This document shows positions 10,803 through 22,700 of a stretch of 64,000 nt of DNA, piece by piece. The stretch is from NCBI RefSeq assembly GCF_932276165.1, contig NC_063992.1, positions 10,736,001 through 10,800,000 of the forward strand, given 5' to 3'. Made by a program: the position numbers and the translations under genes. Every line of letters begins with the position of its first letter. The stretch's first letter is position 1. Origin of the DNA: Plutella xylostella. Lineage: Eukaryota > Arthropoda > Insecta > Lepidoptera > Plutellidae. Below the pieces are notes generated by a model that saw only the letters and a program-made list of their open reading frames with translations, was not told the origin of the DNA and searched no databases.

Positions 10803-12634
10803 AACACATAATCATATTTAGATAAATATGCATGCGAATTTAAATACAATACGTAAACAATTCACAACTACGTCCCACAAGTGCGGGCAGACACATGACA
10901 CTTATATTACTCCACTATAGTTAAATTTAAAATAACGTTTAATTGATAAAACTCGAGAAGGCCCTAATTGTCACATTCCGTGTGTGGTGTCGGGCGATAT
11001 CATTGAGTAATGACCGGTTCCTATTCTCAACCAGCTGTTAAACTTTTTTGCTTCTGAGGTGTAAGTCAAAAGCAACAACTTCTAGATAATTTACAGGAAA
11101 TAGAAAAGTAAAGTTGTATTAAAAGTATTCGGCTTTCGGAAATTTTTCACAGTCCCGCATTTTTTATTCAGCGTATATACGCTGATATTACTTTCCATCT
11201 CCTCCCTCGTAAGAACTGGCCATAGACACGCCTCACACACACAGACAAACTATGATATAATATTCAGTACTTAGATCAGTCGTCGATTCCATATAACGCC
11301 AAACTTTATTACTACTAGATTCTTACATCCGATAATGCTTTGTTAATCACTTACTTAGGTAATTTTAAACTGATTGTGCCAATCTTAGAAACGAACACCC
11401 TAAAATAAACTCTTGGTACAGATAATTTAAAACATAGAACAAGGGCTGGGTCTAATATTCCAACAGTCGTGTAAAAGATAGAGTGAATGTCTCAATGGTA
11501 ATGATTTTAATCGCCTGATAAATATCCGACTATTGGTGAAATAGCCCGCAGTCGCCTCAGTTATACAAAATAAAACATTAATCCATCTGTTTTTATAAGT
11601 ATTATAAATAATAATATATTATGTACCTTCTTGTATCTCAAACCCAAGCTTAGTACCACATCTACCCACGCTAACTTAGTCTAACTTACCAATAACACTC
11701 CCCTTATATTATTTATGTTTTAAATGTTTAAAATCCAAACTTCTCTCCATAGCGTCGGTAAGGTTTTCAATATTTAGTACAACCACAAAGGAATACAATT
11801 TCAATTTACTTCCATTGATACAAAATAAGAAGTAGGATTTACTTAGAATTTGTTTTGAAATATAGTTTCGTCAGATGTCGCCACCGGCGTTATTTCTTAA
11901 AGCTTTCTTGAAGGTTAGTGGTACTCTTCAGTTTGTATATAAATATATATAGCTGGTATTAATCCTCCTATTTGTATCAACTTAAGTTTTACCATAGATA
12001 ATGGAGCTGATCCTAAAGCATCACAACTTAAATTTAGAGCTATCATAAATCATAATATCTTATGTTCCAGAATCATAACCATCCGACCACCTGTATAAAA
12101 TATTATGTAGCAATGAATTTAAGTTTGGTTGCTTCTTTACTCACAATTTGAGGATATATTTGTATTATTGCACAAAATGCAGGCACGCCTCAATGTGCTT
12201 GGAGTGGTTTGAAGGATTTTGCTACAAAACATGACTTGTTTTTGTCGTTAAAATCGTTTAATATTCAGTAAGTTCTCAAGTCTTGAGTCATGTAAAGCCT
12301 ATAATTTATGTCTATAATAATATAGACTTTACATGTATTGATCGACGTGTTGTTACAATATGTAAATCGTTACAATTTAATTTTGCATAAAAATGGAAAA
12401 CATGGGAGACCATCGTAACACTATGTAAGAATAATCATGGTGTGATACATAAATTCATTATTGATAGTATTTAGAAGTCGTTATATATTACCTCGATTCC
12501 GACAACGACGTTCTATCTAAAATAAATTTGAAATGAATGTTTACTTTATGATTGATAGAAGAGAGTAAGATACTAGCTAATCTAAAGATTGAAGTCCAGG
12601 TTACTATTAATTATCGAGAGGCAGTGTTCATGTT

Positions 12635-12712
12635 TGAGCGGTGGTAGCTCAGTCGGGTAATCGACCGCATCTCACGCCAGAGATGCGGGGTCGAATCCCG
12701 GTGCTGACATGT
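12635..12712 (+). mobile_element. tRNA-derived SINE head
   Basis: GCGGTGGTAGCTCAGTCGGG (A box) and GGGGTCGAATCCCGG (B box) lie about 30 bases apart, as in the SINE at 20513. The 3' body diverges after GTGCTGACATGTACC. Not a tRNA gene: the ends do not pair as an acceptor stem. Confidence 0.7.
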
Positions 12713-13289
12713 ACCACACAGAAAATTTTATGCCATCAAAACCGGTCTCCCATTATTAGTTTTACATCTGTAAAATTCACAAATCCCTAATAGTTGGATT
12801 ATTGTTGGTTATTGGAACCCTAAAGGGCTACAGCCACGATTTTGTTAAAAGACATCTATGACAAAAAAATCTATTGTTCAAAATATATTATTTAACAATT
12901 ATTATTTCCTTGGAAATTCATAAATGTTGCTAAATCTGCAAGCTTCATCATGGTGGGGGCCTTTAAGGTTGTTGATACCTGTGACTCTTATGAGCGATTT
13001 ATACTTCAATCAATACAGTAGCGAGACAGCCTTAAGACACTACGATGAAAAAATACAGAATGATATATTTACTTCAAGAGTGTGAGTTCAAATAATTTTG
13101 TAGGTATGCTTCTTGGGTTTGACCTCAACTTGCAAATCATTATTATACCTACTACGATAAAAAAAGTTTATCAGAAGTGTGAAAGAACGGTGTTTGACAG
13201 GTTTATAAGGCATTTGACAGCGCTATACATCTTTTCAAATTTATAAGACGTTTGACAGCCAGTTGGCTGTCAGCGTTATTGCGACAGCG

Positions 13290-13636
13290 TTTCTTCTTCT
13301 TATAGTGCCTCTCCATCATTGAAGGTTGGCAGTCAGCTCTTTGCAGCGCTCTCTATTCCTGGCTGTTTTAAATAATTCTTCCACGGTTTTTACACCGGTC
13401 CACTCTTTGATGTTGCACAGCCACGTCAATTTTCTCCTTCCAGGCCTTCTCTTTCCTTCCACTTTGCCCATTATTATGGTATGTAGCAGCTGGTATCGCT
13501 TATTACGCAAAACGTGTCCTAAGTAGGCTACTTTGCGCTGCTTAATGGTACGCACGAGTTCCACTTGCTTGTGCATTCGTTTCAGAACTTCGACATTGGT
13601 GACTTTATCGGTCCAGCTGATTCGAAGCATGCGTCG
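13290..13636 (-). mobile_element. LINE reverse-transcriptase C-terminal fragment
   Basis: On the minus strand an open frame of 104 codons reads RISWTDKVTN, LVRTIKQRKVAYLGHVLRN, GKRRPGRRKLTWLCNIKEW and ends NRERCKELTANLQ. This is the C-terminal tail of an RTE/Jockey-like LINE. The RT catalytic part is missing. If WDR26 uses its distal poly(A) site this fragment is part of its 3' UTR, in sense orientation. Confidence 0.8.
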
Positions 13637-13770
13637 GTAACACCGTTTAGCATGTGCGTAAGTTTTGATGGTAAAAAGGCCCTAAGTTTTTTATTAACGC
13701 TCTAAACTCGCTACTGTACTCATTAACGCATCAATCACTCTTTCCCCCCTCCCCCCTCACCTCACCCCGC

Positions 13771-16700
13771 CTACCCCTGGTGCGAGCTGGGCCCCCACAG
13801 CCTCAACGAGTAGTCATCGCTAGCAGACACGAGCACGTCGTGGTGCACGGGGTTCCAGGCCACGGCGTTGACGCAGCGAGTGTGGCCTGACACCACAGCG
13901 ATAGGTTCCTCGCCTTGGATGTGCCAGATGTATACCTGTGGGGGGGAAAGGGTTAGTTAAGTATGGAAATTATGTGAACAGAGTATCATCAGCTGCAGAG
14001 ACAGCAGCATGGCGGACTTATAATAAACATGGAGGTAAATATATTTATAAGACATATGAAAGTCGCGGTAAAATGTAAACACAATAAAATTACTCGGCAA
14101 AACTCCAAAATTATGAGACACTAAAAACGGAAACGTTGTTCAAGAATAACGTAAAAACCTGTTAGTTTGTGAGTAATTGGATCAATTTCTTAATCGTGTT
14201 TTAACTAATATCCCCTCATTGTCCGCTACACGGGTTCGGTTCGTTATTTATCGACGTCGATAAACTAATTTAATTCACGTTCCACCAATCAAAGCGCCGT
14301 ATTTATGGCTAGTTGCGATATAGTAACGTTAGTCTACGTCAATAACCAACCCGTGTAGCGGCAGCTGCGGGGTGTCTTTCTAAGAATAAATACGAAATTT
14401 TGGAGCACCGCTGCGCAAGCCACTCCTCTATATCGTTGTATTAAACGTGCCGATTTCAGAGCTGTGTTAGTTTTTCGTCAGTATAGAGTAACCCCCTGAC
14501 CCTGGGTACAGTAGGTACCTACCTTGTTGTCCTCACTCCCCGAAGCGATGAAGTCCTGGTGCGCGCCGCCGAAGCACGCGTGGATGGTGAAGTGGCCCTG
14601 GCTGAGGCCGCGGAAGCGACGGACCAGCGTACGGGCTCCTGCGGACACAGAAACATTATGATAGAGTGCAGAAAGTGCGTCATTCCAGTAGAGTTTATGA
14701 AACTATTTAGTGTATAAAACCCCATTTACTTATCTGCTACTTATGTACTGTATTTACGTCTAGCGCATCCTGGGCAAACGATGCTATTCAGGCTGGTTAA
14801 TCCTTTCATCATGGTGACAATATCTAGTGTTTATCACTGACACGCCAACGAGTGTAGTGTTTGGACAACATGCAATTAAGTGTTACAATTTACCGTGAAC
14901 CGCAATGCGCATGTAAAGAGAAACGCAGCTGCAACCTCGATTTAGTATAATTATGTTAGCTTTGTTCATCCGCATTAGCACCGCGGTTAAAATGGTTTGG
15001 TGGTCTGATCCATGGTGTGTAGGGTGATGACGATGTTGGTACTCACGGATGTCCCACAGGTGCACGCCCTGGTTGGCCACGTTCAGCAGCACCATGTCGT
15101 CCGCGTGGTTCAGAGACATCGCCATGATCGCGTGCTCCTCTTGGATCCTGCACAAATTATCATCATCATCATCACGACCCATCACGTCCCCATTGGTGGG
15201 GCACGGGTTTACTTCCAATGAAGGATGGGTTTTAGGCCTAGTCCACCACGCTGGCCTAGTGCGGGTTGGTATCAATGTATCATATTATTACGTTAGTGAG
15301 TCGTTTGAGGCAGTGTGAGAGAGCACATGCCCTTGGATCCTGGGTGTTATGGGAATTATGAGGTATCGTTAGAAAGTTAATTTTGCAGTTGCTTTGACAA
15401 ATATCCAAGGTAACCAAAATATGGTAGCCTGCGTTTAAAATAATCTAGACCGGGTGCATACAGTGATGCCTCACTATACTAGGTATGTTTGAGCAGAAGA
15501 CTTGGTTTCGCTATTGAAAAAGCTCCACTTAAATGCAGGCCACCGTACAATATCATATTGGTTCATTGTATAATATTAAAATAAATTCGTTCAAACATTG
15601 TTCTGAAGGGTTAGCACGGGGCGCAATTAAGACGTGACAAAAGTTTTGCATCGTGCTCACTCACATCGCGCAGCCTCAAGAGCGAGCGCGACGGAGAACT
15701 TTTGTCTTAAATGCTCCCCGTGCTAGCCCTTCTGTAAGTGTTATAACTATAGCAATCCATAATGATAGGAGAAGGTTATTGCCTTATTGCTATTGTTACT
15801 TACAGGTTGCCCCGCGAGGTCTCGGCTGAGGCCGCCCTAAAAATTAACAACCAATCGGTATAGTTGTACAGGGTGTTGTCTAAATAATAAATAAGTTAAT
15901 AAGTAACATTTGCTTCATTTCATAGCGTCATCGTCATGCAATAAATAAATGAGTATTGTAGGAATATTTTTAAAATATTTTTTAAAATTAAATTTAAGTA
16001 CATGAACGCTAATGAATGGATTTGTTATTACTTAGGTATTATGTCATACAATGTATTCATTTATGAACTCCATAAAACTGCTAATAATTTATTTACATTT
16101 AATGAAACAATTTCATGAAAATTTTCATATTTGAATGTTCAATCATCATAATAATGCGAAACGTATTTTTTGCAAACTATAAAATCTGTACTAACTGCAC
16201 TAAGTATGATTTTAATATCATACGGTGTTTTTAACATCGTGCGGTGTTTATCACGCACGCGGGATTGCGCGCCATTTTCCTGCGTGTCGCGTGCGTATTT
16301 CACGCATTTCAATAAAACAAGCTATATGAAAATAACACTTGCGGGTGTCACGCACGCATGTGGGGCCATCCCGCGCGTTTGGTGAAATCCATGTTAAGAT
16401 GTTTGATGAAACACAGCCTTACGGATCGTGTTAAAACCCGCTGTACACTAAAACCAGCCTAACTTATCAATTAATCCCGCCCCCAACTCACAGGTTCCTA
16501 TGCGCGGCGTCTGCAATATCACTTCTATCACTCAGCTCGTAGGCGCGCACGCGACGGTGCGTGTCGGCCGCCAGGACCGAGCGCCCGTCTGAGCGGCACG
16601 CGAGCGCGTTCACGCGGATGCCCTCCCAGCCTTTGAGAAGGGTGCCCTGGGGATAGTGAATCGTATGTTGTAGAAATAAGGCGACATAAGCTTTTAATAA

Positions 16701-19700
16701 AAATAAGGATTAAAAATATATAAAAAGGTTCAAAGGCAAGCTTCAGAAGAGTGCCTGAGGATAATGTGGCTTATGCTGTTATTGTAAGGTTAGTAATGGT
16801 TAGGACCGAGCGCCCGTCCGAGCGGCATGCCAGGGTGTTCACGCGGATGCCCTCCCAGCCCTTGAGGAGGGTGCCCTGTGGATTGTGGAAGTAAGGTCAA
16901 ACTACATCCGTGACCAACTAATGGATTGCGCCAGGCGGCAAGGCGGCAAGCCAAGCCTAGAGGAGATTGCCCTGCGTTTGTAAATGTACAGTGAAATTTT
17001 GGTAGACTGACTTCCCCTTCGGGGATTACAGTCGTGAGCATAATATGTATGTTATATGCTTAAGATTAGTAATCGCTTGGAGACAAGGTGCAGAGCGTCA
17101 AACGGATAGTTTACCAAAATAGGCGTTTTGCAGCTGCCAAACGGAATACGTTGAGTACGTTCTATTATCTTCTAACACCGCGATGTAGGACTTCATCATT
17201 TTGCATATTTCGCTTTACCGCCATCTAGCGGCAGTGTTCAGAACTAGCTGGTACTCACGTCGAGGTTGCACAGGTAGAACTGCCCGCGGGTGCCGCCGCA
17301 CACGAACTTGTCGCTAGTGGCGTGCCAGGCGACCGCTGTGAGAGAGTCTTCGGCGTTGTGGGTCATTTTCAGGTGGAGGTCTTCTGTCTGTGGAAAGGTA
17401 GGAGGCAAGTTTAGTACGTGTGTATGTTACATGTAAAAATATATTTGTTAGCTACTTCTAGAAATACATCGATTTAACGCACTCTGAATCTTCTCTTTTA
17501 TTGGTTCATGAGAACACCCGCATCCGCTAGCCATCCTTTTAGGGTAACTTTGTAAACTGTCAGCGTTACAATAGGTGTATAATATCACCCATATACCTAT
17601 GCCCAGAGGGTAGTTAACGAGCCACTTTTTTGCATATTTGCACTTACAATATGAATCTTAAACATACAGAGTAAAACAACTTTATGATAAAACTAGTTCT
17701 TGGTATATATGGGGTAATGAAGCTTCCTACCTCCATGTTCCATATCCACAGGTCGGGGCAGTCCTCGGGCCCGGCGGCCAGCAGGTAGCGGCCGTCGGGG
17801 CTCCACGCCAGGTACGACACGCCGTACGAGTGGCCCTCGAGCGACTTCCTGTAGGGGAGAGGGGGGGGTTAGTTGATAAGTGAAGTTATAAATAGCAAAT
17901 TTTAATCACTGTACTTGCACTGTCACTTTCAGAGAAAGTAGGCTAAGTACCTAGTAACGCTCGGGCGCAACTCGCCAAAACTAAATAAGCTGGTTTCAAG
18001 CCTTTGGGTGAAATGTAGGTACCTACTGTTTATATATTATTAACGCATTCTCTACTATTGAAACGTAATGTATTGGGTAACGCTTGCCAGCTTATCATCA
18101 TCATCTTCATCATAAGCCAATAATCATCCACTGATGGACATAGACCTCTCCCAAGGAGCGCCACAACACTCGATCCTCGGCCTTCCTCATCCGACCACTA
18201 CCGGCTACCCATAAGGCTAAGGTCTTCGGTCTAGCGGGTAGGAGGGCGTCCCACGCTGTGTTTGCCTGTTTGTGGTCTCCACTCGAGACCTCGACTCGAA
18301 GCTATCGGTTCTGCGGCAGTAATGACGAGCCCACGGCCACTATATTATAGCTTATCTCATAAATCACCTGAAGGACAGCCGCTTGGTGTCGGGGTGGAAG
18401 TCCCACACCATGACCGTGTTGTCCTTGGAGCCGGACGCGAGCCGCGAGCCGTCCGCCGACCACGCGCAGTACCACACCTCGTCGCAGTGCTCGTTCAGCA
18501 CCTGAGGAACATGACACGTATTAGTGTAAGACATAGTTTCACCATAGTCTGTTATATCATTGTACTACTGTATTGGTTTAGCTGTAAGAGTAGCGTAGTT
18601 ATGGTTTAAATAAATAATAAATAAATAATCATTAACACCCTTGTTACACTGAAAGTGTAATCTAAAATAAAATTCTTGACAGGTGTGTCAAAAGACAACA
18701 ACTACGCAACCTACTTATATAGTCGTTTGCAATAGAATCCAACAATCATGTAAACAAACCAAATTGTCACGATTACTCCGTAATCACATACATTTGACGA
18801 GCAATTATGAACATAGTCTGATTTCAACGAACGCACCATTGTTTTCACATTATCTTCAACACGGTTTAACTTGTATTTAGGGGCCGTCCATTAATCACGT
18901 GAGGTCGTTTTTCTCATTTTTTGACCCCCCCCTCCCCCCTGGTGATATTTGGTGAGGTTTGGGACCAACCCCCCCTCCCCCACCCCTGGATCACGTGTAT
19001 TTTTTTGGAAGTCTATGTAAAGGCAACTTTTGACTAGAAAAAATATAGGTCATACTACAAATCGTTAAAATTTTTGCGCCGTCCAAAATATCGGTTCAGA
19101 AATACCTAATTTTTGACAAAAAATTAATACACGTGATGTCTAACGAGAACCCCCCCTCCCCCCTCGTGATGTTTCGTGAGGTTTTCAGTACCCCCTCCCC
19201 CCCCCCTTTGAGCCTCACGTGATTAATGGACGGCCCCTTATAAGTTAAATTTGTTAAAACATTTGCAACGTAAAAATTTCGAAGTATTTGACAAGCTGTC
19301 ATCTTAGTTTTTTACTCATCGAACTCTATAAGTCATTGAAAAGTTAGTGTTGTTCGTAATCTGAAGTTATCTTTTATTTTTAATTTAATAAATTATTTTA
19401 ATTTAATATTATTTTAATAGAATAAAAAAAAATTTTCAAGAGCTTAATATAATTAACCAAAACGAAAAAAGGAAGAGGAAGAAATGAAAAAGCTCGACGG
19501 CATTTTAGACACGGCAAGCGATGACACAGTGGTTCCATTTATAATTACGGTCACCGGCGACACTTCTGATAGTGATGATGACGAAGACGAAGATTTAAAT
19601 TTGTTTTAAAAAACACTTTTTTTATATAATCAGTTTTATTTTATAGTCTATGGCTTATATATTTAATCTAATTAGAACACTATGACATCACTATGGGCAT

Positions 19701-22700
19701 AAACAATACGCTGTCAATGTCAGCCCGCCATATTTGTTTACATTTTACATGATTGTTGGATTCTATTGCAAACGATTATACTTATGATGGTTGAGTCCAC
19801 AGCAAGTACTTAAGTATACGAATATTTACCAGATAATAACAATTCCCCGAAATCACGATTCATAGATTTATAATTCAACATACTTGAACCATATAAACAA
19901 TGCCAAGAAATGTCAAACTTTTTTACTTATTTATCCTGAATAAGATAGTTGCGTCATAGGTAATCACGAAATATGTTCATTATACATGCATGCTATGGTT
20001 CCATTCAACTTATACTACGAAACCCTAAAATCAAATCAAAGGTAAAATGTTTTTATTCATAGTTTAAATATAAGGCCCTGTCCGCACAGCGAATATTCGC
20101 CGAATACAAACTACTCTCCGTTCGTATAAGGGACTCCTTGCCTTAAAAACCCGTAACTTTCATTTACAAAGACATACAAACCTGCAGCGGATGTATAGGG
20201 AAGTTATTAGCCGGGCAGCGATGGTCCAACAGCAGCGTGAAGGGTATGGGCGGGGGGGAGGCGGGGCGCGCGGCGAGGTGGTAGCGGCAGCGCGCCGCCT
20301 GCGCCTGCGCCGCCTGCCCGAGCAGTGAACGCAGCCGCGCCGGCGCCATCATGAGCGAGGGGGGGAGGACGGCTTGCACGCGACGGAGGACAGCGTCGCG
20401 GGATTCTGGACCTGGGGGGAAAGATATGATCTGGTAAGTCTCATTACTTTTAAAACGCTGTCATACGGTGGAAGGCACATAATCTTGACAATCAATAAAT
20501 AAATAAAAAAGAGCGGTTGTAGCTCAGTCGGTTAAGCGCCTGCTTCTCACGCCAAAGATGCATGTACCAATGATTTCTTTGAATTTCAGTACAATATTGT
20601 TTTCCATCACACTTACGGTGAAGGAAAACATGGTGTTGAAACCTGCATATCTAAATTTAGCACATCTAGACATGTGCATCCGCAATGGACCAAGGTGGTG
20701 GAAAAGGTCCAAAATTAGGAAGGCAGTTTAGATCTAGGGGATATGCACAAAGGAACCAAGTCCTCCTCCTATATTCTCCTTATATGAAATTGCTGTGCCC
20801 TCCCGGATCCATAATGATCGCTTGTTTACAATTTTAACATCTTATGTAAGTAACACTTATTATGGAATGCAATAGAGAATTGAGGTTCCATTCAAGAGAG
20901 CCAGGTGGAGGTACATATCAGAAGTATTGTTACTATGAGAGGAGGAGGGTCTCTTTTTTCTCTGCACCTGATCGTACAAACATCCCCAAAGACAATAGAA
21001 TAGAACACAAACATACCGGCGCCCGGCCAAGCCGCCCTCGCATGCAGCTCCTCGGGCTCGGCGCACATCATGAGCGCGCTCAGACGATGCACTCGCGCCG
21101 TGTCGTGCTGCAGCGGCGTCAGCTCGTTACGCAGCACGTGCAGCGCGTCCAGGGCGCGGCCGGACTCGAGGTGCTCGAGGTACTTCTGCTCCAGGACTAT
21201 GAACTTCATCTCCTATTGGATAAACGTCTTTTTCATTAAGGGTATTATTGCTAAGGTCAACATATATTAGGAAGAGAGTGGGTCTAAATATGGTGCCTTG
21301 TGGAATGCCTAAGTGTAAGTGTCGTGCTGCAGCGGCGTCAGCTCGTTACGCAGCACGTGCAGCGCGTCCAGGGCACGGCCGGACTCCAGGTGCTCGAGGT
21401 ATTTTTGCTCCAGGACTATGAACTTCATCTCCTAAAGAACAAATGTCGTTTGGAATACGGGGATTGCTGTTGAGGTTAACATGTATTAGGAAGAGGGCGG
21501 GTCCAAGTGCGGTGCCTTGTTTAACACCTATGTTTGGGAAAGAAAAAACTCTAAAGCTCTCGCAACGCTGGCATAAGCTTGACAACGCTTGGCAGCGAGG
21601 TAAATGGCGATCCGTTTACGTTACGTTTATGTGTTTTGTGAACTTTATCCAGCACTAACCCTGAGAGTGTCGGTGTCAGCAGCGCGCGGCGGCAGCAGCT
21701 CCTGCAGCGCGCGCAGGTCGTGGTCCGCCTTGCCCCAGTCGCCGGCCAGCACGTGCTGCCGGAACGTGCACGCCGCCGAGTGCTCCAGCTCCAGACCCGA
21801 CTCCTGCATCAGGAAGGCTGCGCTGCGTCTGCGGGGTTAAGAGGTTATGATTACTTATCATCATTCGCCACAGCACCTAAATAGATGATTGTTGCAGCGC
21901 TCGTGGGTTATGAATTACGACGGCCGCTGTACAGTCCAATAGCAGCGCGACATTTTTATGATTACTACACAGAGATGTTAATTTGAGAAGTGTGCTCCTC
22001 TTCGACTACGCCGTCTTAGGGCTCTTACACATAACGCGATGCGACGTCTCGCTTGGTTCCACTCTCTCCCAATGAATACTCGCAGGGAGTAGGAAGGACG
22101 TTTGACACAGCGCCGTCGTCTTAACGTGGTTAAGTGGTTATGTGAGGGAGCCCTTACTTCTCTTGACATCGCGTACTACGCAATGTGAGCGCGCGAATCA
22201 ATAAAGATTACCAATGCATAGCTTTTAAGAAAATAATGGGTGGATAGATGGGGCAGCATAAATGCAGCTAAATGGAATGATATTTTCCACCTTATAAATC
22301 TGGCTATGGGATCCATCTCCTATCACATACAGTAAGTACATTGCATTAAATTGTAGACTTTACAGTAAAACTATATAGTCCTGAAAACGGAAGTGCATTT
22401 TAACTAATAATTACAGACCATATTTAATCGATGTATTATATTTATTAAAGGACAAATCCGTTAAAAAGACATAACCAAACCAAGGTATGGTATTTTATTT
22501 ATAAAATGTATGTGAATGTTAGTAAATAACTGGTAATGATAAAAAGTCTTTGCAAAATCGCACTCTTTATTGTCATGACTTTATAGTTGGACTGTACTTT
22601 ATTTCAGTACATTTTTCTTACTGCAACTCATGTAAGATATTTATATAAAACAGGCAGATAACTGTGAGATATATGACTTGCAATGTCGAGGGTAATTGTT

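Larger units (their letters stand above)
9751..13770. other. long WDR26 3' UTR or intergenic DNA
   Basis: Four kilobases with no supported coding exon. Either the long form of the WDR26 3' UTR (minus strand) or spacer. It holds a palindromic MITE (10659-10802), a SINE head (12635-12712) and a LINE fragment (13290-13636). The rest is AT-rich and unremarkable. Confidence 0.55.
18716..19789. mobile_element. 1.07-kb TIR element with an inserted MITE
   Basis: Left end about TCGTTTGCAATAGAATCCAA (18723) then CAATCATGTAAA; the complement lies at 19750-19780. This gives inverted ends of about 35 bp with one or two mismatches. The interior holds another MITE at 18878-19240 and a short acidic frame at 19483-19608. 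No transposase remains, so probably a non-autonomous DNA transposon in WDR26 intron 4. Target duplication not resolved. Confidence 0.65.

Noticed and set aside
21346..21585. 79-codon minus-strand frame with GVKQGTALGPALF
   Set aside because: Not a gene: the RT-like part is a LINE relic and the rest is the duplicated WDR26 exon in a wrong frame.
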